From NCBI RefSeq assembly GCF_910592395.1, contig NC_088317.1, positions 12,586,001 through 12,650,000 on the forward strand: a stretch of 64,000 nucleotides of DNA, read 5' to 3'. Under the pieces are notes generated by a model, which saw only the letters and a list, made by a program, of their open reading frames with translations, was not told where the DNA came from and made no database searches. Both the position numbers and the translations under genes were made by a program. Every line of letters begins with the position of its first letter. Within the stretch, counting starts at the first letter, position 1. Origin of the DNA: Lineus longissimus. Lineage: Eukaryota > Nemertea > Pilidiophora > Heteronemertea > Lineidae. This document shows positions 52,303 through 62,698 of this stretch, in pieces.

Positions 52303-53274
52303 CTGTAGTGTAAAAGAGAAGGCAAACAAATCTGGGTCAGACGGTCTAGCAAAGAGGTCACATGCCACAATCTGAAGATTATTGTCAGTCACTTTTAGTG
52401 GCAGTGTATCTGCTCCTCAATCTTTTGGGTATTATTTGTACCTCTGCATACAACCATTGGCAATGAAATCAGAAAAAAGATTTCAAAGATGGCTGCTATG
52501 CAGCCAGAATTTTCGCAAAGATGAAGAAGTTAAAATTTAGAATGGCAATTCCCAATGATGCTAACATTGCACGATAATATATCGCCAGGTCTGCTTTGTA
52601 TTGTATCCCCATTTTACTATTTCTGTCATGTAGACATGGCGCTTATTTAATTACCCTTTAAAAAGTGGCAGTACTGTACTGTCATCATAATCCTTGTGGG
52701 TCCACTTTTAATAACCATTCCTGGTCCTCAGTGGTTCAGTTACAATAACAGCGTGGGTGAGGAAGTCACTCATAATTCATTAACTAAATCAATGTACCGG
52801 TAGGCCTACATGAAGGCCTGGTGGGCTGCTAAGCTTCTGTAAATGCAGTGCTAGATACCATGGCTATCTACATTTGTACCATACCATCATCTTCTCACGC
52901 TGTGGCAGTACAATAGACAGTTTCGAGAAAGACCCTGACCAAACTCCTCGCATGCGTGGAGAGTGTCCAGAACAATACGAGAAGGATTAAAACTTTTTTC
53001 TCTCCATTGTTTGGTTGCAGAGAGAGGGAAACGGGAAAGAGTCACAGTTGCATCCTTTTTTTTCACAATCCAAATGTCAATTTTGTTTGCACATGTACCA
53101 AGTTTGAAGGGAACCTTTTCAGACTCATCAGAGTAAGCCTATGACTGTAATGTAGCTGTAGTAAAAGTCCAGATTTCCAAGATTACATAACAACTTGGAC
53201 AAACTATAGCCTTGCTATACGATACTCGCATTTCATGATTTTGGCATCAACATTATTCAATTGTGATTGTCGTC
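52303..53274. other. Probable intron of the chromodomain gene
   Basis: No coding exon identified with confidence on either strand. Confidence 0.35.
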
Positions 53275-53388
53275 ACACTGTGGGCTTATAATAAACCGTG
53301 AGATGCACTTAATGATTACCTACCCATATCGCGATATCACAAGTTTGCATCTCACAGTTTATGTGATTTATAATAGCCCACACTGTCA
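53275..53388. repeat. Imperfect inverted repeat
   Basis: CACTGTGGGCTTATAATAAA (from 53277) and TTTATAATAGCCCACACTG (to about 53388) with inner TGAGATGCA/TGCATCTCA pairs. Confidence 0.65.
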
Positions 53389-54074
53389 CTGCGTCTGCAT
53401 GGCCATGGCCATGATGGCCCGTGAGTGTGAGTGTCAGTGAGTGTGCTCACCTAACATAACATAATAATACCAATACTAGTAATAGGCCTACCCATCTCCT
53501 ATAGTACTAGGTGAAACAAGCAAACAAATCAAGATTCCGCTTATTATTAAATGTCAAGGGTCCATAAATAACTTTATACCTCTGTCAGTCTACACAGCCT
53601 GCTGTTCATGCATTTCATTTCAGTTACATTCGATGCATCATGTGCATAGGCCTATGTTATTGACATTGTATGCAGGCTGTACCGAAAGGGGCTGGCTGGT
53701 TTGGTTGGCCAAACGCCGCCAATGTCGATTATGTAAAGAAAACTTCACAATAATATTGATACCTGCTAAATCTTCACTAACCATTACCTATTACCTGTAA
53801 GGCTGTATGAGACAAGACCACAATTGATTTTTTAAGCCTTTTAGCAGTTAAATTGGCAATGTTTGACCGCGACGCATCAAAGAACGCGTGGTGTTGTGAA
53901 TCTGAAATTTAGATTATGTTATTGTAGTGCCGGCCACTTTTAGCGAGAGGCCGTACGGGGTGACCCACGGGCTGATTCAGGTGTGCACTACCACAAATAT
54001 TCAGGTGCGAGCATGATACGGTGCATTATGCATGAAATGTGCACGAAACCGGACAAGATACGGGATAAACTTAC
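53389..54074. other. Non-coding stretch
   Basis: No gene recognised. Short GTGAGTGTGAGTGT microsatellite near 53420. Confidence 0.35.
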
Positions 54075-54175
54075 TTTGTAGACTTCTGTTGTTTTCTGCC
54101 CCGAGACGAGGCCTGCGAGGGCTTTTATGCGGTCCGGGAGTGACGTCACTGGGCCCTCCACCTGCTGACGTCACG
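54075..54175 (-). promoter_or_regulatory. Candidate minus-strand promoter with two CRE palindromes and a splice donor
   Basis: TGACGTCA octamers at 54166-54173 and 54141-54148 precede, on the minus strand, a TATA-like CATAAAAG (54129-54122). After about 50 bp there is a good donor CTACAAA|GTAAGTTT (exon end 54075). This fits promoter plus first exon of the chromodomain gene 1.8 kb downstream, but the link is inferred. Confidence 0.45.
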
Positions 54176-54331
54176 GGATACCGGCTGTTGGCGACGCGCT
54201 CGATACCCCTCCGCACCACATTATTCCGGATAGTCGGGGCAAGTAAATGGTGAAAAATAAAATGGTGATTGACCACGGAAATTTTTTGATAATCGACAGA
54301 TTAGACAGACTTTGATATTTCCACTCTTTTC

Positions 54332-54894
54332 TACGGAAGCGGTACGGAAGCGTATTAGTGCCAACAAAAAAAAATTAAAAACTATCTCATACGTACGACT
54401 AATTAAGTCGTTCGTTCGAGTTAGTATCGCATTCGTTCGACTTTCTATCTCATTCGTTCGACTTTCTATCTCATTCGTTTGAGTTAGTATCTCATACATA
54501 TGAGATAATAACTCATACGTACGACTTATCATCGCATACGTACGACTTATTATATCATACGTATGAGATATTATCTCATACGTATGAGTTATTATCTCAT
54601 ACGTATGACTTATCATCTATGAGTTATTATCTCATACGTACGACTTATCATCTCATACGTACGACTTATTATCTCATACGTATAAGATAGTATCTCATAC
54701 GTATGAGTTATTATCTCAATATGTACGACTTATTATCTCATACGTACGACTTATTATCTCATACGTACGACTTATTATCTCATACGTATGAGTTATTATC
54801 TTATACGTATGAGTTATTATCTCATACGTACGACTTATTATCTCATACGTATGAGTTATTATCTCATACGTATGAGTTATTATCTCATACGTAG
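54332..54894 (+). repeat. Left terminal inverted repeat, 21-bp tandem units
   Basis: The outer tip TACGGAAGCGG is present twice. After an A-rich spacer come divergent units (CATTCGTTCGACTTTCTAT), then regular units such as TTATTATCTCATACGTACGAC. 21 bp is seven codons, so all frames without stops give heptad-like peptides (SHTYDLL, THTYEII); these are not taken as real proteins. Confidence 0.9.
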
Positions 54895-55540
54895 TTGAAT
54901 ACATGTGGACTCTTAGTCTCGCCACCAGAGGGCCTCCGCTACGCTACGCGTATATCCGCCATTTTGATTCTCACCACGTGCGCACCGATTTTTGCTTGTC
55001 CTGTCGATCGGCTCTGATTAGCTCGGCATCTGTACAGTTTGGTAGGTATTGTCAGTCCAGATGGCCAGGTCAATATGACGAGAACGCCCAATATTAATAT
55101 TGTCTCTCAGATACCTGGGAAACGCACGAGATTGAGAGCATCTCAGTTTCAAATTTTTTGTGGAGGAGGTCCCCCATTAGGCCTAGACCCCCCGCCAAAG
55201 TTCGCGCCTGCGGTGCTCACATATTCGGGCTTCGCCCTCAATAGAGCCCCCCCCCCGTCCAGCTACGCTGGATCCGCCCCTGTAGTCTGTACAAACGATG
55301 TCTCTTATAGGCCTAGGCCGATCATATCTTGATGAGGATCATGGAATGAAGTGACACAACTGTGTAGTTATAAATCTCAAGCCTCAAGAACCGACACACT
55401 CTCGTCTTTTATTCAACATATATAGGGCCTATATTTATATTCAATATTCTGAGTTTGAAAGTTGGCGGTGCGGGTTACTGATCAAGATTGTATAGGCCTA
55501 CGTTTATTGTTTCAGGTGATGGCCGGAGAGGAGAAAAACA
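54895..55540. other. Interior of the transposon, non-coding
   Basis: No transposase similarity found. An AGGGGCG-type repeat end lies near 55270. Confidence 0.4.
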
Positions 55541-57034
55541 AACTGAGGTGTCGAGTGTGGCTACGTTCCGCCTACTCTCAAGTTTGCTCAGGTGAAGCCT
55601 CTGATAAAGAAACCATCTCTTGATAAAGACATCCTCAGCAATTATCGGCCAGTTTCCAATCTCACCTTTGTATCAAAGCTCGTTGAAAAGGTGGTGGCTT
55701 GTCGTTTGCATGAGCACATGTCGTCGAATGGTCTGTTTGATACCAATCAGTCTGCATACCGTAAGTGCCATAGCACCGAGACAGTTCTACTGAAGATTAC
55801 GGATGACATTCTTACAGGCATGGACAATGGAAATGAGGCAATTCTTGTCCTTCTTGATCTCTCTGCCGCATTCGATACTGTCGACCACAGTATTCTCATT
55901 GACAGGTTGCAGCAGAGACTTGGTCTAAAAGACACTGTGTTGAGGTGGTTTTCATCCTATCTCCATGGCAGGACACTGTCGGTTGCTGTTGGTGGTTGTT
56001 GCTCTGAGCCGATCTCCCTTCACTTCGGTGTGCCTCAGGGCTCTGTGTTGGGACCCATTCTCTTCACCATCTACAACTTGCCACTTGGTGATGTCATGCG
56101 GAACTGGACCATTCCTTTTCAATTGTACGCTGACGACAACCAACTTATAAATTTCATGAGGTGTGGTGATGTTGGAGAGTGGTGTGGTTGTTTCCCGCAC
56201 TGAGGATTGCATATCGGGGGTTGGGGGTTGGCTTGTTGCAAACAAACTTGCTTTAAATGCTCCAAAGACGGATATGCTGAACATTGTATCGCTAAGAAGG
56301 ACAGGTTCAGTTCAAGGTATCACTGTAAATGGAGTCTGGGTCCCTAAATCAAGCATGTGAAGGATCTTGGTGTTTGGCTGGATGAGGGCATGAGCATGCA
56401 AGCTCAGATAAAAAATGTTTGCAAGGCCGCCAATTTTAGCTTATATAAGATAGGTAGGATCAGAAAGTATCTTAATCAGCCTTGTACTGAGCGGCTTGTT
56501 CATGCCCTTGTCACGTCAAAACTTGATTACAATAACGGGCTACTATACGGATTGCCTAAACGATCCCTTGTTCCTCTCCAACTGTTACAGAATCGAGCTG
56601 CGAGGCTGGTCAGTAGAAAACGGAAGCGTGAGCATATCACACCCGTGCTAAAAGAACTGCACTGGCTTCCGATTGAGGCACGTGTTCAGTTCAAGGTGCT
56701 ACTTCACTGTTTCAAGGTGCTCCACGGACTGGCCCCTGGTTATCTCCATCTACCTCTCGAAAAAAACTGTTCGTCATACGAGGTCCTCATCTAGTGTCAG
56801 GTTGCTAGCAAAACGCACCAGGACCTCGTATGGCGACAGAGCCTTTTCTGCATGTGCCCCCTTCCTATGGAACCAGCTCCCCTCTGAAATCAAATCAATC
56901 CAAAGTACCAATATTTTCTCCTTCAAGCGTCAGCTGAAAGCATGGCTATTCCGTGGAGCTTTTTGAGGAGTAGCGCCTTGAACACGTTTTTTCACGGTGG
57001 TAAGGCGCTCTATATAAATTTTACATTACATTAC
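55541..57034 (+). mobile_element. CR1/L2-group LINE, 5' truncated, frameshifted
   Basis: Carries the C-terminal half of ORF2 from the early RT region to the stop at 56966 and a short 3' tail with GGCGCTCTATATAAATTTTA and an ATTAC microsatellite ending near 57034. No endonuclease domain. Inserted inside the long-TIR transposon, splitting its transposase. Confidence 0.85.
55545..56966 (+). pseudogene. LINE reverse transcriptase (CR1/L2/Daphne group)
   Basis: RT blocks: LSNYRPVSNLTFVSKLVEKV, NQSAYRKCHSTETVLL, LLDLSAAFDTVDH, FGVPQGSVLGPILF, the catalytic QLYADD (about 56119-56136), then LALNAPKTDML and KDLGVWLDEGM. The C-terminal part LDYNNGLLYGLPKRSL...LQNRAARLV and FLWNQLPSEIKS is typical of this LINE group. 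Frameshifts near 56158, 56357 and 56780. Upstream ORF2 and any ORF1 are lost. Confidence 0.88.
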
Positions 57035-57301
57035 AAGGCCGTTTTGTATGCACTCCAAGTGCATGAACTTGTAACCATGAAGTTTCCCTGCCGCCTCCAA
57101 ATCTTTCATTATAAACAAAGCAACGTCAAGTATGTCAGCCTTATTCTTGCGTCTGCATAAGCCAGACTTGGAGAGGATCCGGTTCAAGGTCCGGAGACTG
57201 AGTATGATGCCGTCGACATGAGCTAGTGTTTTTATAATCTCTTTGTAATTGAGCCCCAGATAGAAATAGACGCGCACCTTGTCACCAACGGCGTCCGCCA
57301 T
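57026..57301 (-). pseudogene. N-terminal fragment of rve/IS3-like transposase
   Basis: Starts at ATG 57301-57299 just inside the right terminal repeat and reads inward: a helix-turn-helix-like stretch (KEIIKTLAHVDGIILSLRTL, NRILSKSGLCRRKNKADILD) and HGYKFMHLECIQNG, where LINE sequence begins. Animal proteins with this N-terminus continue into an rve integrase core; that part is absent here. The stop codon is supplied by the LINE junction. Confidence 0.65.
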
Positions 57302-57344
57302 TTTAGAATTCGACAGAACCAGATCCGTATGGCGTATAGTAACT

Positions 57345-58027
57345 GGTACGTATGAGATAACAAGTCGTACGTATGAGATAACAAGTAGTACGTGTGAGAT
57401 AACAAGTCGTACGAATGAGATAACAAGTTGTACGTATGAGATAATAATTAAGTCGTACGTATAAGATGATAAGTCGTACGTATAAGATAATAAGTCGTAC
57501 GTCTGAGATAATAAGTCGTACGTATGAGATAACAAGTCGTACGTATGAGATAATAAGTCGTACGTATGAGATAATAAGTCGTACGTATGAGATAATAAGT
57601 CGTACGTATGAGATAATAAGTCGTACATATTGAGATAATAACTCATACGTATGAGATACTATCTTATACGTATGAGATAATAAGTCGTACGTATGAGATG
57701 ATAAGTCGTACGTATGAGATATTATCTCATACGTATGAGATAATAACTCATAGATGATAAGTCATACGTATGAGATAATAACTCATACGTATGAGATAAT
57801 ATCTCATACGTATGAGATAATAAGTCGTACGTATGCGATGATAAGTCGTACGTATGAGTTATTATCTCATATGTATGAGATACTAACTCAAACGAATGAG
57901 ATAGAAAGTCGAACGAATGAGATAGAAAGTCGAACGAATGCGATACTAACTCGAACGAACGACTTAATTAGTCGTACGTATGAGATAGTTTTTAATTTTT
58001 TTTTGTTGGCACTAATACGCTTCCGTA
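57345..58027 (-). repeat. Right terminal inverted repeat, 21-bp tandem units
   Basis: Mirror image of 54332-54894, with more regular units (AGTCGTACGTATGAGATAAT). The outer 200 bp match the left arm unit for unit; copy number differs in the inner part. Ends GCTTCCGTA before CTTTTC. Confidence 0.9.
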
Positions 58028-58056
58028 CTTTTCAGCCAACTGGCAGAAAAAACTCA

Positions 58057-58150
58057 AAACACGCCCCCTATTACCCAATTAGCAATTCTGTGAATCTCAG
58101 AATCACGCCCCCTATTACTCAATTAGCAATTCTGTGAATCTCAGAATCAC
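58057..58150. repeat. 43-bp tandem duplication at the DIRS left end
   Basis: CACGCCCCCTATTACCCAAT...TGTGAATCTCAGAAT occurs twice in tandem (about 58060 and 58106). The second copy merges into the terminal repeat. Confidence 0.75.
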
Positions 58151-58199
58151 AAACGGAGGGATCACTTGAGATAGTGTACGCCCACTAGCTCCTCACTAT
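58122..58199. repeat. DIRS 3' inverted terminal repeat
   Basis: Tip AATTCTGTGAATCTCAGAAT, then the part shared with the 5' ITR (58163-58199). Confidence 0.8.
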
Positions 58200-58297
58200 T
58201 GAACGAAGCTGAATCCTCAGCTAAACAAATACGGAATGTCCTCAAAGAAAAAAAAAAAAGGATCACAGGGAAGGGAACAAACCTAGGGAGGGTGCGT

Positions 58298-58424
58298 GAT
58301 CCCTCCGTTTGTGATTCTGAGATTCACAGAATCACAATCACACTTCAACTTACCAGGTAAGTCTCGTGTAATTTTTTAATTCTGTTTCATCTCATTATCA
58401 CGTCACTACGTGATCACTTGAGAC
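58298..58424. repeat. DIRS internal complementary region
   Basis: 58298-58337 is the inverse of the 3' tip (GTGATCCCTCCGTTTGTGAT...); 58379-58424 (ATTCTGTTTCATCTCATTAT...) matches the 5' tip. Between the 3' ITR and ICR lies a poly-A (58247-58259). Confidence 0.8.
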
Positions 58425-58561
58425 TTGAAAGACTTGAGGACATGAGTAACAATAAACAAACTACCTTAGTTACTGTATTAGAGTATGTAATAACTCGACT
58501 CTACTAGTACATATTATATTGTATGAAGTTGCATAAGTCACCAGAACACGACAGCAAACCA

Positions 58562-59668
58562 CTATTTAGCAGGTAGCGCTTTAATTAGAGCCTGTCCAGC
58601 ATTGGCATCATTATCAGATGTGTTAACCGGCCTATCATAGAATTTCGCAAAAGTTTTTGCATTTGCCCATCCTCCACAATGCAAGACATCGTCTATCGGC
58701 ACACCAATCGCTTTCATTTTTGAGGTAGAGGCAGAACGGCAAGAATGTGGTGAAAATGATGTAATGTCAACACCAGAGTCTCTTAAAGAACACGACACCC
58801 AACGGGAAAGTGTGTCACGGCTAACCGCCTTATTAGGTTTCACATAACTAATAAACAGAGCACCATCCGTACAGGCATCATCTGTCCGTGAGACATAATG
58901 TCTAAGCGTGTCAACAATGCACAAATCAGGCCTATCCGTAAATTCTTTTAAGACAATGGCCTTCCGATGTCTGCCTGGCTTAGTTGTTTTTAGCAAAGAA
59001 TCCACATAGAAACTGCACACACCAACTGAAAACTTGAGATTCTCCCTTTTTAATTTATGTAGTGTGTGTAACCTTTGACCTGTAAGTAAGGCCAATAGGG
59101 TAACTGTCTTTTGCGACAACTCTTTGATGGAAGAAGTGTCCACTTTTTCAAGGTAAAGAAGGACGAGATTGATGTCCCATGTAACCGTATAGCGTGGCAA
59201 TGAAGGTCTTTCGTTAAAGACACCCTGGAGGAATTGACAAACTCTTTTATGTTGTCCGCAAGGCACATTTCCTGGAAAGATGATTATGGTAGACAGCGCT
59301 GATCTTGCACAATTAAGTGCACTATGTCCCAGGCCAGTCTTATATAGTTGTAGCAAAAAATCAAGCACTTTGCTCACAGATGGATGTCTTTGATCACACC
59401 CGTGCCTGAGACAGAAATACTCCCATTTCCTGAGATATGAGTCATAACCGACACGTGTCCCGCCCCGCCAAGACCGTAAGATAACCTCGGCGGCCTCTGC
59501 AGAAATGTCTTCCTCTAACAACGACTCCCTGACAAGGGGCAGGCCAAGAGCTTTATTCGTTTCCAAAGTGGGTGGAGCTTGTCTACTCCCGGTATTCGTA
59601 GGAGATGCTTCCTCGCTTGAATGATGTGGGGCTTGTCTATCAACAGCTTCCTCACTGTCGCATACCAA
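58562..59668 (-). CDS. DIRS tyrosine recombinase
   Basis: About 368 residues, single frame. Core-binding region (LRSWRGGTRVGYDSYLRKWE), then catalytic residues: Arg in LLTGQRLHTLHKL, the HxxR pair in SPHSCRSAS, GGWANAKTF, and nucleophile Tyr in FAKFYDRPV. Its N-terminus overlaps the RT frame (to 59515) in another frame, as in DIRS elements. The enzyme integrates circular DNA without target duplication. No damage visible. The first in-frame codon given may not be the true start. Confidence 0.88.
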   Translation of the reverse strand: MVCDSEEAVDRQAPHHSSEEASPTNTGSRQAPPTLETNKALGLPLVRESLLEEDISAEAAEVILRSWRGGTRVGYDSYLRKWEYFCLRHGCDQRHPSVSKVLDFLLQLYKTGLGHSALNCARSALSTIIIFPGNVPCGQHKRVCQFLQGVFNERPSLPRYTVTWDINLVLLYLEKVDTSSIKELSQKTVTLLALLTGQRLHTLHKLKRENLKFSVGVCSFYVDSLLKTTKPGRHRKAIVLKEFTDRPDLCIVDTLRHYVSRTDDACTDGALFISYVKPNKAVSRDTLSRWVSCSLRDSGVDITSFSPHSCRSASTSKMKAIGVPIDDVLHCGGWANAKTFAKFYDRPVNTSDNDANAGQALIKALPAK

Positions 59669-61008
59669 GGCTGAGTGGGCCAGTCTGGAACCACTAGGAT
59701 GCCGGAGGTCTTGTCCTGGATGATCTTTTGAAGGACTCGGCTGATTATACTGAAAGGTGGGAAAGCATAAAATGTTTCAGTTCCCCAATTCAAGGTGAAT
59801 GCGTCTACCGCCTCTGCATCCGGATCGGGCTTCCAGGATATAAATCTATCCAACTGATAGTTTTTTCTCGATGCGAAAAGGTCGAGCTTTATATCGAATT
59901 TTGGATAATGTTGCATGATATTTCTGAACTCATCTGGGTCCAACATCCACTCTGTTTCATGATCAAAGTGCCTGCTAGCCCGATCCGCTGTAACATTATC
60001 AACACCCGGAACATGGGCAATAGAGATCCACAAGTCTCTATCCCTAGCCCAAACCCAAATCTTTCTGGCCACTTCGTTGCATTGCAAGGAATGGCTCCCA
60101 CCAAAGTCTCTTATGTACGCCAAGGTGGTCATATTATCAGTGAATACTTTTATATGTTTATCTCTTTCATGAGGGCACAGCGCCTTTAATGCAAACCAAA
60201 CAGCAGTAATTTCTTTCACATTTATATGCATACCAGCCTCATCTGGTTTCCATGTGTCCCCATTGGTCACACTAATATCCGGTCTTGAGAAACCGAATCC
60301 AGCATCTGAAGCATCAGTCCAGATTGCAAAGTCTGGGTTGCCAAGGGAGAGTGGTTTACTTGTACTGTCAATGTTTATGACCCACCACTTCAGATCAGAC
60401 TTCGCGAGGTCAGACAATGTCATCCGGGCTTCAAAGTTGCCATGGGAAAGCCGCAGTGCACTGATTTTCTCATTCTCAAGTTGCCGGTAATAAAGTTGTC
60501 CCATCTGCACACCCGGACATGCTGCAACTAGTTTCCCAGTGACTTCAGCCACAAACCTTATCCTGGGATTGGTTAGTTGGAGGAGTTCATTACATGCATC
60601 TTTTATCCCTAGTCGTTTATTGGCTGCAACTTTCACAACCATGCATAATGAATCGATTTCAAATCCCAAGAAAGTAGCTGTTTGCTTGGGGTGTAAAGAT
60701 GATTTCTCTGGGTGGATTATGAAACCCAACGTCTGTAAGCTTTCAACAATTAGGCGAACATTGCGCTGGCATTCCGACGAGCTTCCAGCGCAAGTAAAAA
60801 TGTCATCAATGTAGACTACCAGTTGTACTCCACTTCTCCTCAACATTGCCACAACAGGCTTCAAAAGTTTGGTAAAATATACGAGGACAAGGGGCAAGTC
60901 CGTTGGGAAAGACCCTGAACTGATATTTTGTCCCTTTTCTATGGAATCGGAGGTATTTTCTGTCCTTCTCTGAAATGGGTACAGAGTAGTAGGCGTCTTT
61001 GATATCAA
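59515..61008 (-). CDS. DIRS reverse transcriptase/RNase H/DAM-like domain, main part
   Basis: Contains the second half of RT with the catalytic VVYIDDIF, LGFIIHPEKSSLHP and TATFLGFEID, RNase H motifs (FAIWTDASDAGFGF, INVKEITAVWFALKAL, VFTDNMTTLAYI, PGVDNVTADRASR), and the DIRS-specific region DLFASRKNYQLDRF...DPDAEAVDAF that has been compared with DAM methyltransferases. The N-terminal part of RT continues upstream at 60806-61219 in another frame, so a frameshift near 60900-61000 separates them. Confidence 0.87.
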   Translation of the reverse strand: MISKTPTTLYPFQRRTENTSDSIEKGQNISSGSFPTDLPLVLVYFTKLLKPVVAMLRRSGVQLVVYIDDIFTCAGSSSECQRNVRLIVESLQTLGFIIHPEKSSLHPKQTATFLGFEIDSLCMVVKVAANKRLGIKDACNELLQLTNPRIRFVAEVTGKLVAACPGVQMGQLYYRQLENEKISALRLSHGNFEARMTLSDLAKSDLKWWVINIDSTSKPLSLGNPDFAIWTDASDAGFGFSRPDISVTNGDTWKPDEAGMHINVKEITAVWFALKALCPHERDKHIKVFTDNMTTLAYIRDFGGSHSLQCNEVARKIWVWARDRDLWISIAHVPGVDNVTADRASRHFDHETEWMLDPDEFRNIMQHYPKFDIKLDLFASRKNYQLDRFISWKPDPDAEAVDAFTLNWGTETFYAFPPFSIISRVLQKIIQDKTSGILVVPDWPTQPWYATVRKLLIDKPHIIQARKHLLRIPGVDKLHPLWKRIKLLACPLSGSRC

Positions 61009-61219
61009 TTGTCGCCATGTGACAGCCTGGTGTCATCATTTCAACAGCTGTTTTCAGCGATTCCATTTTAAAATGGTGGTATTCAACAAACCGGTTCAAA
61101 TATTTTAGATTCAGGATTGTTCGAGACGTCCCATCTTTTTTGGGGCGGGTGAAGACAGTAGAAATAAATTCACCCTCCTTATTTCGGAAGAGTACCGTTT
61201 CATCACATTCTTCGATCAC
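60806..61219 (-). pseudogene. DIRS reverse transcriptase, N-terminal RT blocks
   Basis: KDGTSRTILNLKYLNRF, MATIDIKDAYYSVPI (first catalytic Asp) and LRFHRKGTKYQFRVFPNGLA are the early RT motifs. The frame departs from the main RT frame near 60900 and is bounded upstream by a 16-T run (61222-61240) that causes a further shift from the preceding frame. Confidence 0.82.
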
Positions 61220-61608
61220 ACCCTTTTTTTTTTTTTTTGTAAGAGTTGCGAGATCTCTTTGTCAACTATTGCGCCCTCCTCCTCGGTGAATTTCGTCTCA
61301 TGAGGGGGCTTAACCTGATATGGTTGTTGTATGAAGTTAATATTGTATCCCGACACAGCGTTTAAAATGACTGGGTCAGAGGTATAGTTTTTCCACCTAT
61401 CTTTGAATTTAGCCACTCTGCCGGCTTCAAAGTTCTCAACTTCAGATCTTGAAATCTTAATTGTATTATCTACAAATTTCTGGTAGTTCATGCATGCAGA
61501 AGAAGGGAGACAGCAACTCACCACAGCTTTTGGAGAGCTGGGTTGCGGAGTGACAATCCTAGTTTCTACTTTCTGTCTGCTGTCCCGCTGCCGGGCTGCT
61601 TCTTCCAT
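61216..61608 (-). pseudogene. DIRS pol N-terminal extension
   Basis: DPVILNAVSGYNINFIQQPY and FTEEEGAIVDKEISQLLQKK are conserved immediately before RT in DIRS-like elements. The frame ends in a lysine run encoded by the homopolymer, where slippage or mutation separates it from RT. Confidence 0.75.
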
Positions 61609-62078
61609 GATTGTCTGGGCCAGGGCTTTCTTGAGTTTCTTCCCCTGTATTGGTTGTTTCGATAATTCCCCCGGCCGTATTGGGGGTTGTAGCCTCCGTA
61701 GTTTTTTGAACCATAACTACGGTGGCCTCCTCTGTAACTGATAGCGGCATCTCTGCCGACATCATCCGTACGACCAACTTTTTTCAAGGTCTTTTCTATC
61801 TCGTCCCCAAACAGGTTTTTTGTGAGAGGGACCGTTTCGGAGGTCAAACCGGCATATTTGGCTTTTAGGCCCGGTTTGATCAATTCCCTCCGTCGCATTG
61901 AAAGGGAATAATTAGAATGGCCAAATAGCGCTAGAGCGTCGGTGAGCTTTCTAATGATCGGCTTCCGTTTGTCCTTGCTTATTAGCTTGGATATTTCTTG
62001 AGTTGCTTGAGCAACTGCAATAGACCCTTTCACCAGATCTTTTTGGCAAAACCCGAGCCCTTTGTCCTGGTTTTTCAA
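61566..62078 (-). pseudogene. DIRS gag-like protein, C-terminal part
   Basis: Helical region (LVKGSIAVAQATQEISKLIS; KPIIRKLTDALALFGHSNY) and Gly/Tyr/Arg-rich tail (RGGHRSYGSKNYGGYNPQYG, NQYRGRNSRKPW). It continues the preceding frame after a one-base shift at about 62076. Confidence 0.7.
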
Positions 62079-62626
62079 CTCTTTGGACAGTTGCGTCTTA
62101 GCTCCGGGTTGACCTGTGGGACCGTCAAAGCCTCACAGTTCTTTGGTTTTGCATAATTTGCCTGTTTTTCCTTGATTAGGTCAAGGGCCGTCGGTTCCCA
62201 GAACCGTTTATTTATAATTTTGGCAAGAGTCGCCCCTAGCTCAGGGCCACACTTCTCGGTCTCTACAACCTCATCTGCAATCGAGGAAAACGGATCATCG
62301 TCCTCAGATTCCTCATTATATTCGGCAGGGTGATCGTCATCAGACGATCCTGCCAGCAGGGCCTCAGCATCATCATCGTCGGCCATTTCAACATCATCGT
62401 CAGCACCAGCGTCCAGCGCTTCTTGTGTGACTTTTCTTTTCTTGGGCTGCTCAACAATATTTGCTTCGCCCATGCGCTTATCAAGGCGCTCTAATGTCTG
62501 GGACATACCCAGCAGAATTGCACCGAGGGAAGGTCCCCCGGCATCCTTAGTATCCGTGGCACCCTTATTAGAGGGGCCCGCTTGAACATCATCATCATCA
62601 ATGTAGTCCAAAACTTCAGAATCCAT
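62075..62626 (-). pseudogene. DIRS gag-like protein, N-terminal part
   Basis: Starts ATGGATTCTGAAG; acidic N-terminal half (ADDDVEMADDDDAEALLAGS), then INKRFWEPTALDLIKEKQAN and VPQVNPEL, which in intact relatives runs on into the next segment. A single-base shift near 62090 ends the frame at 62075. Confidence 0.7.
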
Positions 62627-62698
62627 GATAAAATCCGAAATGGGTCACAAGTGGAAGTAAAACAAAGAACGTCTTGCAAGGAGCGTAGCAAGGTCACA

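Larger units (their letters stand above)
54326..58033. mobile_element. DNA transposon with tandem-repeat-built terminal inverted repeats (IS3EU-like?)
   Basis: CTTTTC target duplications (54326-54331 and 58028-58033) flank an element with ends TACGGAAGCG...CGCTTCCGTA. Both arms contain GTGCCAACAAAAAAAAATTAA and then hundreds of bases of 21-bp units in the same order, so they are true inverted repeats (about 560 and 680 bp). The transposase remnant at 57026-57301 has rve/IS3-like character. The interior is interrupted by a LINE and the rest of the transposase is missing. The family name is inferred from 6-bp duplication plus the protein. Confidence 0.75.

Noticed and set aside
54221-54925. Open frames of 60-130 codons with heptad-like peptides in the 21-bp repeat array
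   Set aside because: They follow from a stop-free 21-bp unit in several frames on both strands. No start context or domain; not counted as genes.
54326-58033. 21-bp repeat arrays as a CRISPR array
   Set aside because: Units are contiguous without spacers and occur as inverted terminal arms of a transposon.
57232-58137. Same type of repeat-encoded frames in the right arm, including the N-terminal extension of the transposase fragment
   Set aside because: Array translation only. The transposase fragment is taken to start at ATG 57301.
58247-58259. Poly-A run as evidence of a retroposon tail
   Set aside because: It lies inside the DIRS 3' region between ITR and ICR, and DIRS elements have no poly-A tail insertion.
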